Assembly: GCA_024231375.1 (NCBI GenBank)
Contig: JAAEQP010001327.1
Span: 1 to 17,197, forward strand
DNA: 17,197 nt
Reading direction: 5' to 3'
Origin: a bacterium
GTDB lineage: Bacteria > Hydrogenedentota > Hydrogenedentia > Hydrogenedentiales > SLHB01
How positions within the stretch are numbered: position 1 is the first letter of the stretch; every line of letters starts with the position of its first letter. This document shows, piece after piece, positions 12,305 through 17,197 of this stretch. A program made the translations under genes and the position numbers. The notes under the pieces were generated by a model that searched no databases, was not told where the DNA came from, and worked only from the letters and a program-made list of their open reading frames with translations.

Positions 12305-14455
12305 CTAGTTGGTCTCACACTGGATGCTCCATTCGACCGCGCGGGCCTGGTTGGGAAAGGACATCCACAGCGTCCTCGACGAGGCGTCCCACTGGTGCTC
12401 GACCGGCACGGCCGGCTCGACGTGAATGGCCCCGGGTTTCCGGGGAAGACGCACGCGCGCGGTCGCCGTCGTGGCGGCAGGACCACGTGTCGTGAACCGG
12501 AACTCCCCGGCTGCGGCCAACTGCTTGGTCACACGGGCACCTGCGGCGACAACCACCGGGCCAGTCGAGTCGCCGTGCTCCAGATCGTATAGCATGGTCC
12601 GCTCGTTCGGGGCGAGCGTGCGTTCCGTGAGGACGGGAAGCGACGGATCGAACAGATCGACATAGCGCCCCTTCAACGAGAGAGGCTCGTCGGAAATGGA
12701 TTCGTCGAACACGGACGCAATCACGTAAGGACCGCGCCGAATGAGCAGATGGTTCTGGGTCTTAAGGGATGCCCCATGATGGGCCAGCGCGTCCCGAACC
12801 AACCCGCGCACCTGCTCACCGCCCTCGTGCGAACGCTGCAACTCGGACGGGTTCTGCGAGAGCACGCGGACGGCGCCCTCGCCAACGGACTGCGCGGCGG
12901 CCGCGGCTTCGTGGGTCGTCCCCAACCGGCGGAACAGATCGTCGTAGGCTTTGTCTTCGTTTCCGGCCTCGTCGTTCCACCATTCACGGACGCCGTGGTA
13001 CGGGTCCGACCCGTCGCCGAAGTACAGCAACACGCCACCGTCGCGGACCCACTGCGCCAAGGCGTCATGATACGCGGACTTGAGCGGCTTCTGCCCCTCA
13101 TACGTCAGCAGAAGCACTTTGTACCCGTCAAGGGCGCCGGGATGAATGGTGTTCTCCAGTTGCACCACATCGACGGGTATCCCCACCTTCAGCAAAGGCA
13201 ACGCAAGGCCGTAGAACCCGCCAAGCCTGGCGCAACTGGGCGAAGGCGCCGCACGCTGGAACATGAGGGTATCGGAGACAACAACGCCGATGCCGCGATT
13301 GCCCGCGTCGAACTCGACCTCGGTTTGGGCCATGTCGTTCAACGCGTTGATGGTGATCAGAATCTGGGTGGCGTAGTCGGCGGGGATGCCGGCCCGCGCG
13401 TCCGAGGCGGTGTCCATGTCGACCTTGGGATACTTGCCGCGGAAGATCCGGCTGGGCCACGGCATTACCTCGTACCGATGCACATCGGGCCACATCAGCG
13501 ACGCAATGATGGTGCATTCATAGTTGCGCTTGTAGTCTTCCCAACTCCGGTTCGGGTTGTCCTCGATGGGATCGGCGAGAAACCACACTTTGCGGCCGGT
13601 CGGGCGCGTCATGGCCATCATTTGGCCGTATTCAAGATACGCGGTCTCGAATGTGCGTTCCTTCTGAACACCGGCGTACACATTGGCCGAACGCGCGGTT
13701 CCCGTCCACACCTGGGCGATGTACCCGTCCAGTTGAGGAATGTCGCAGAGATGCGATTCGGGACTCACAATCCGCCACTGGGCGTAGTTGATGAGGCTGT
13801 GCGTGGGCACATGGCACTCCACCGTGCGGCCAGCCGCCTGAGCCCGAGCCTCAGCATGGGCAAAGACTTCCTTCAGTGCGTTGAAGTACAACTCGTATTT
13901 CAGCTTGCTGGCGCGGTACTGCGCGTCCGGGCTCGAATCGGGTTCCCGCCACGGTTCCCCATAGAACGACTGCCATTCCTTCTTGAATCCCTCGCTCCAG
14001 CCGGTCCCGGCCCAGTATTCGGGCTCCTCAAGAAAGACGGCGCTCACGCCGGCGTCCACTGCCGGGTCCATCAGTTTCTTGATGTATTCGATGTAGGCCG
14101 GCGAAGGGACGTTGTATCCCACGGTCTTGCTGTTGCCGTGCATGAAGAGGCGTCCCGACTTGGTGGTCTGCACCTCTTCTTTCCGGAAGCCGTCGGGGGT
14201 GCTGTAGTAGTCGCCGTACCCGCCCCACGCGATGCCGGTCATCATGCCGACTTCGTACCCTTGCTCGCGCCAGCCCGCCACGCGATCCGGGAACGACCCA
14301 TTCACGCCGTACACAATCGCCATGTCGGACCCGATATCCAACTCGGGCGAATAGGGCGCCGCGGTCTGAAAACACGTACGGTCGGGCACCGCGTCGCCCG
14401 GCTCCGCTCCGACGGCGGGCAGGATGAGCCCTACGATGGCTGGTAGAATGAACAC
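12305..14455 (-). CDS. Secreted glycosidase-like protein (barrel plus GATase/trimerisation-like domain), family unassigned
   Basis: 716 residues from a GTG at 14455, preceded at 8 nt by AGGGGGT (14470-14464) and a strong promoter. Residues 1-17 (MFILPAIVGLILPAVGA, then EPGD) look like an export signal cleaved after AxA-like VGA, though the n-region has no Lys/Arg. Residues about 40-345 look like a TIM-barrel hydrolase, with aromatic/acidic clusters such as FLEEPEYW (141-148; Glu143, Glu144, Glu146), ECHVPTHS (213-220) and FLADPIEDN (292-300). Residues about 410-485 (GLALPLLKVGIPVDVV... YKVLLLTYEG ... WVRDGGVLLYFGDG) resemble the flavodoxin/GATase-like trimerisation domain of GH42 enzymes, and the rest is beta-rich. 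This suggests a carbohydrate-active enzyme outside the cytoplasm. No family or substrate can be named. An alternative start at GTG 14533 would overlap the promoter but would supply positive charges to the signal. Confidence 0.8.
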   Translation of the reverse strand: MFILPAIVGLILPAVGAEPGDAVPDRTCFQTAAPYSPELDIGSDMAIVYGVNGSFPDRVAGWREQGYEVGMMTGIAWGGYGDYYSTPDGFRKEEVQTTKSGRLFMHGNSKTVGYNVPSPAYIEYIKKLMDPAVDAGVSAVFLEEPEYWAGTGWSEGFKKEWQSFYGEPWREPDSSPDAQYRASKLKYELYFNALKEVFAHAEARAQAAGRTVECHVPTHSLINYAQWRIVSPESHLCDIPQLDGYIAQVWTGTARSANVYAGVQKERTFETAYLEYGQMMAMTRPTGRKVWFLADPIEDNPNRSWEDYKRNYECTIIASLMWPDVHRYEVMPWPSRIFRGKYPKVDMDTASDARAGIPADYATQILITINALNDMAQTEVEFDAGNRGIGVVVSDTLMFQRAAPSPSCARLGGFYGLALPLLKVGIPVDVVQLENTIHPGALDGYKVLLLTYEGQKPLKSAYHDALAQWVRDGGVLLYFGDGSDPYHGVREWWNDEAGNEDKAYDDLFRRLGTTHEAAAAAQSVGEGAVRVLSQNPSELQRSHEGGEQVRGLVRDALAHHGASLKTQNHLLIRRGPYVIASVFDESISDEPLSLKGRYVDLFDPSLPVLTERTLAPNERTMLYDLEHGDSTGPVVVAAGARVTKQLAAAGEFRFTTRGPAATTATARVRLPRKPGAIHVEPAVPVEHQWDASSRTLWMSFPNQARAVEWSIQCETN

Positions 14456-14511
14456 GCTCAGTGACCCCCTACTCGTTCTTGTGATGCACCGGCTTCGCCC
14501 AAGAAAACTGG

Positions 14512-14540
14512 AACATAGCACGTGGTCGAACACGAGTCAA
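14512..14540 (-). promoter_or_regulatory. Promoter overlapping the 3' end of the upstream gene
   Basis: TTGACT (14540-14535), 17-bp spacer, TATGTT (14517-14512) on the minus strand, one of the best promoter matches in the window. The -35 contains the TGA stop (14539-14537) of the substrate-binding/TolC gene. Initiation near 14505 gives a 50-nt leader to GTG 14455, so the glycosidase-like gene can be transcribed independently of its upstream neighbour. Confidence 0.55.
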
Positions 14541-16960
14541 CGAGCCTGCCCCAGAGCCGTCTCTGGCCCTTCCCCGCCACCCGCCACAAAGGCCTCAAGG
14601 CGCCTGAACCATGCCTCCTGCGCGCCCTCGGCAGGCGGACGATAACGGCCGACCGTCCGGTAGACCTTCATCAGATCGATGAGGAAATCGTGAACCGCGT
14701 TGGCCGCCACCTGCTCGGCTACGGTCGACGCCGTCTGCGCATCGAGCAGGTCGAGGATGGACACCACGCCCTGGCCGTAGGCGTCCTCCACGATATCCAG
14801 ATTCTTGCGTGCGGCGTCCGCGGCCAAGCGGGCCTGCTCGATAGACGCATGGGACCCACGCGCCGCGTGCAGCGCGGTACGGACGGCCTGTTCGACCCGG
14901 TCGGCCACGGCCTGCCGTTCCAGGAGGCGTTGGTCGAGTTGGGCCTTGGCTTTGGCGTGACGCGCCTTCCTCGCCCCCCCTTCGTAGAGAGGAATCGACA
15001 GGTTGATGCCCACGGACCAGTCCGTGTCGTCGGGCTCCGGGAAACTGATGAGTTCCTGCACGATACCCGAACCGATGGGCAATCCTCCGCTCGTGCCTTC
15101 GCCGGCCTCCCACACCGACTGATTCACGTCAGCCTTCATAGCAACCGTCGGCGCGTAGTATGCGCGTCGGGTGGACTGCAGCAGCCGCTCCTGTGCAGCG
15201 ACCGCCGCGTCGAGCCGGGCGAGTTCCGGCGAGGCCCCCAGCCCTTCCCGCACCATGAAATCGCGAAATTGGCGAAACCGCCACGGGCTGGCGAGGTACG
15301 AAGACAGCCGGTCGTGACCGGCAGTGAGGCGAACATCGTCAAGCCCGATCTCGTTAGTCGCGAAAAGTTCTTCCTGCGGCCGGTGCAATACGCGGTTCAG
15401 GGCCACATGGGCCACGCTACGCTGGGTGCCGGCCTGGATCAGCGTCTTCCGGCTGTTCGCCAGTTCGCTTTCCCAGCGATAGACCTCGGCGGGATTCCCC
15501 GTGCCGGCCACCCGGCGCACGCGCGCCATCTCCAGGTGAGATCGCGTACGGCGCAGATCCTCGCGCTGAATCCGCTCAAAGGTCTTCGCGCGAAGCACGT
15601 TCAGATACGTGGTGACCGCTTCCAACGCGATGTCGAGCCGGACCGTGTCGAGATCGAAGCGGCGTCCTTCCTGCAGGAGCTTCTGGATCCGCACGTTGGC
15701 AATCGCGGGTTCGGAGAACAGAATCTGTGTGATGCCGACGCCCGCAGTGAGGCTGAACTCCGGCTGGTTGCCGAACGAAGCCGACGCGCGGTCCGCGTCG
15801 ATCACCACGCCCAGCAGCGACGCCTCGGCATGGGGTTTGAGATTCGCCTTCGCCTCGTCAACATCGTGCGCACCTGCACGCACCGACTGGGCCTTGGCAA
15901 GCAATTCCAGATTCGCGCCAACCGCCTCTTCAATGACGGACATCAAGGTCAGACTGCGCGCGATGTCGACGCGTTCCTCGTGCAGCAGATCGGCCTCGGC
16001 AAGCGCCGCCCACGAAGGATGAAACCCGATGGTGCGCGCCGTCTCCATGTTAAGGGTAAGGCGTTCGCCCTGCGAATAGGCCACGGGGAACGTCGCGGGA
16101 TTCTCACCGAGCAGAATTCGCTGAACGTAGATGGCGATACGCCGCGCCAGACGCGCATAGTCAGAGCCTGGGGCCACGCACGCCAGCACGCCCTGTTCCA
16201 CCTCGGGCACGCCCACCATCGAGAAGGAAGGAAGGCGACGCTCGTTGACGCCCTCGATAAGGCGCCCAAGCTCCTCGGACGGCATACGGAGCAAAGGGCC
16301 GAAGTACACAGCGTCCGCATCGTCAGGAAGCGCGGCGAGTGCCTCGCTCGCGCCAGCGCCGACAGGCACGATCACCAGTTCGACGCCCAGGGTCTCCCCC
16401 ATGGCCCTCACGCCTTCATGCAACTCGGGCAACGCGTCCAGAAACACGCCGTTGCCAAGGATCGCCAGCCGGGTGAAAGGCACGAGCTGCTGGAACGCGG
16501 CCAAGTCGCGCAGTACGGCGTCGGGCACGGAGAAGTAGCACAGGTTATGCACGCCACTTGCCCCACGCAGATTGGGCAGTCCGGCCAGACTCGGCGCGGG
16601 AACAAAGGGCGCGATGACCGGTTTCGGCAGCGCAGGAGCCCGGGAGACCGCTATGGACGACAGTACGCCCATCGTCAACACCACGTCCGCGTTGGATTTG
16701 TTCAGGAGCGTGTCGAGCCCCGCACGCACGCTTTCCGCCGTCCAATCGCCTTGCACGGACAGCGCCTCGGGAAACCGCACGTCATAGTCGTTGGCCAGCA
16801 GGTTGGTCACTTCCTGCCGGACGAGTTCAAGGATGGATTCGTCGCGGGTGGATGGCCCGTCGACAATGACACCGATGCGTACCACGGGACTCTCCGCGGC
16901 CACGGTAAAGGCCACCATGCAGGCGGCGAGAACAAACAGACTGGACGATCGTGAAGGCAT
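14537..16960 (-). CDS. Fusion of ABC-type substrate-binding protein and TolC-family outer-membrane efflux protein
   Basis: 807 residues. Residues 1-23 are an export signal (either signal peptidase I cleavage near VAA-ES, or a short lipobox Leu11-Ala-Ala-Cys14). Residues about 26-328 are a periplasmic binding protein of the ABC_sub_bind (TrpX-like) type: VRIGVIVDGP start, ADVVLTMGVLSS, FTRLAILGNG, ADAVYFGPLL, and the family-typical end GENPATFPVAYSQGERLTLNMETARTIGF with a following WAALAEAD helix. Residues about 335-775 are an outer-membrane efflux protein: two long coiled-coil helical repeats with beta segments GVGITQILFSE (407-417) and WSVGINLSIPLYEGG (648-662), ending AYGQGVVSILDLLDAQ. The reading frame is continuous through both parts. 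TolC proteins form trimeric outer-membrane channels; a fused binding domain would sit in the periplasm. No pump or adaptor gene is in the window. ATG 16960 has GGAG (16972-16969) at 8 nt. Confidence 0.93.
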   Translation of the reverse strand: MPSRSSSLFVLAACMVAFTVAAESPVVRIGVIVDGPSTRDESILELVRQEVTNLLANDYDVRFPEALSVQGDWTAESVRAGLDTLLNKSNADVVLTMGVLSSIAVSRAPALPKPVIAPFVPAPSLAGLPNLRGASGVHNLCYFSVPDAVLRDLAAFQQLVPFTRLAILGNGVFLDALPELHEGVRAMGETLGVELVIVPVGAGASEALAALPDDADAVYFGPLLRMPSEELGRLIEGVNERRLPSFSMVGVPEVEQGVLACVAPGSDYARLARRIAIYVQRILLGENPATFPVAYSQGERLTLNMETARTIGFHPSWAALAEADLLHEERVDIARSLTLMSVIEEAVGANLELLAKAQSVRAGAHDVDEAKANLKPHAEASLLGVVIDADRASASFGNQPEFSLTAGVGITQILFSEPAIANVRIQKLLQEGRRFDLDTVRLDIALEAVTTYLNVLRAKTFERIQREDLRRTRSHLEMARVRRVAGTGNPAEVYRWESELANSRKTLIQAGTQRSVAHVALNRVLHRPQEELFATNEIGLDDVRLTAGHDRLSSYLASPWRFRQFRDFMVREGLGASPELARLDAAVAAQERLLQSTRRAYYAPTVAMKADVNQSVWEAGEGTSGGLPIGSGIVQELISFPEPDDTDWSVGINLSIPLYEGGARKARHAKAKAQLDQRLLERQAVADRVEQAVRTALHAARGSHASIEQARLAADAARKNLDIVEDAYGQGVVSILDLLDAQTASTVAEQVAANAVHDFLIDLMKVYRTVGRYRPPAEGAQEAWFRRLEAFVAGGGEGPETALGQAR

Positions 16961-16990
16961 GGACTGTGCTCCGGGTATTCAGTTACGGGT

Positions 16991-17019
16991 ATTGTTCGGG
17001 AATCGGGGCCAAGGGTCAA
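16991..17019 (-). promoter_or_regulatory. Promoter of the substrate-binding/TolC fusion gene
   Basis: TTGACC (17019-17014; 5/6), 17-bp spacer, AACAAT (16996-16991; 4/6) on the minus strand. Initiation near 16984 leaves about 24 nt to the ATG at 16960, just enough for the GGAG at 16972-16969. Confidence 0.5.
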
Positions 17020-17048
17020 GCCCGAGGCGTGGAGCGGAAAATCCGGGA

Positions 17049-17082
17049 CTGTGGAGCTATTGAAGAAGTCGCGTGCCCACAG
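17049..17082. repeat. Small inverted repeat enclosing GAGCTATTGAAGAAGTC
   Basis: CTGTGG (17049-17054) can pair with CCACAG (17077-17082), 22 nt apart. The interior word at 17054-17070 matches 14 of 17 bases of the word in the hairpin loop at 1777-1793, while the stems of the two copies differ. It lies upstream of the promoter of the fusion gene. Confidence 0.35.
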
Positions 17083-17099
17083 AAACAGAAGCGACAAAC

Positions 17100-17164
17100 G
17101 GGGACTGCCAAGCTCTTGCGTCCCATTATTGCCCTTCTTAGGGCGACAATGGGTGGCTGTCCCC
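17100..17164. repeat. 65-bp palindromic repeat (REP/MITE-like)
   Basis: Outer arms GGGGACTGCCA (17100-17110) and TGGCTGTCCCC (17154-17164) pair with one mismatch. The inner arms CCCATTATTGCCCT (17122-17135) and AGGGCGACAATGGG (17140-17153) pair with two mismatches around a TCTT loop. An 11-nt bulge (17111-17121) is on one side only. It is in the non-coding stretch upstream of the fusion gene. No transposase is associated in the window. Confidence 0.65.
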
Positions 17165-17197
17165 AGGTTATCGCGGCCTGCGCGCGGGAGAATGCCA

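Noticed and set aside
12749..14446. 565-codon open frame on the plus strand
   Set aside because: Antisense shadow of the glycosidase-like gene; no motifs, no ribosome-binding site.
14456..14533. GTG at 14533 as start of the glycosidase-like protein
   Set aside because: It falls within the promoter spacer and has no close ribosome-binding site; kept only as an alternative because it would add positive charges to the signal peptide.
14522..16954. 810-codon open frame on the plus strand
   Set aside because: It is the antisense of the substrate-binding/TolC gene; its composition (His/Arg/Gly-rich, no domains) is that of a shadow in high-GC DNA, while the minus frame has signal peptide and two recognisable domains.
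1..17197. CRISPR array, tRNA or rRNA genes, integrase or transposase genes
   Set aside because: No regularly spaced repeats, no cloverleaf or rRNA-like stretches and no mobile-element proteins were seen on either strand.

Overview
The window is high-GC, densely coded DNA from a Gram-negative bacterium: it carries a TolC-type outer-membrane factor, lipoprotein-processing genes and signal peptides. Several traits fit the Planctomycetota / Lentisphaerota / Hydrogenedentota neighbourhood. These are a stand-alone type IV-pilin-like protein with an H-x10-DG C-terminus, a glycosidase-like protein with a GATase/trimerisation-like middle domain, the beta-galactosidase-trimerisation-like sequence at the left edge, and many dispersed palindromes. 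This placement is inference from remembered families; no rRNA or tRNA gene was seen to settle it.

Layout. (1) 1-403, minus: a gene that runs off the left edge. It begins like a class I aminotransferase and continues in frame as a beta-galactosidase-trimerisation-like sequence. (2) 556-3824, minus: four small genes, each standing alone (pilin-like protein; 3-4-helix membrane protein; sigma-region-2-like mini-protein; DUF2007-type protein). They are separated by long gaps holding several different palindromic repeats and two rho-independent terminators. (3) 3947-8593, plus: a clear operon ileS - TraR/DksA-type zinc-finger gene - lspA - lgt, with tight spacing and a 20-nt lspA/lgt overlap. It joins isoleucyl-tRNA synthesis, a presumed transcription regulator and two consecutive steps of lipoprotein maturation. 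(4) 8758-9694, plus: a metallophosphoesterase-fold protein with several metal ligands replaced. It converges (24-nt gap) on (5) tex, 9719-12211 minus, which has an unusual Arg/Gly/Asp-rich tail. (6) 12305-16960, minus: a secreted glycosidase-like protein of unknown specificity, and upstream of it an 807-residue fusion of an ABC-type substrate-binding protein with a TolC-family outer-membrane efflux protein. The promoter of the former appears to lie across the last codons of the latter. (7) 16961-17197: promoter and palindromic repeats.

At least five places show a plausible sigma-70-type promoter (TTGAnn / 17-18 bp / TAnnnT-like) at a sensible distance from a Shine-Dalgarno start. I used these to move several starts inward from the longest open frame. 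The most unusual items are the substrate-binding/TolC fusion, the aminotransferase/trimerisation-domain chimera at the left edge, the stand-alone sigma-region-2-like protein with HxH and CxxC, and the degenerate metallophosphoesterase.
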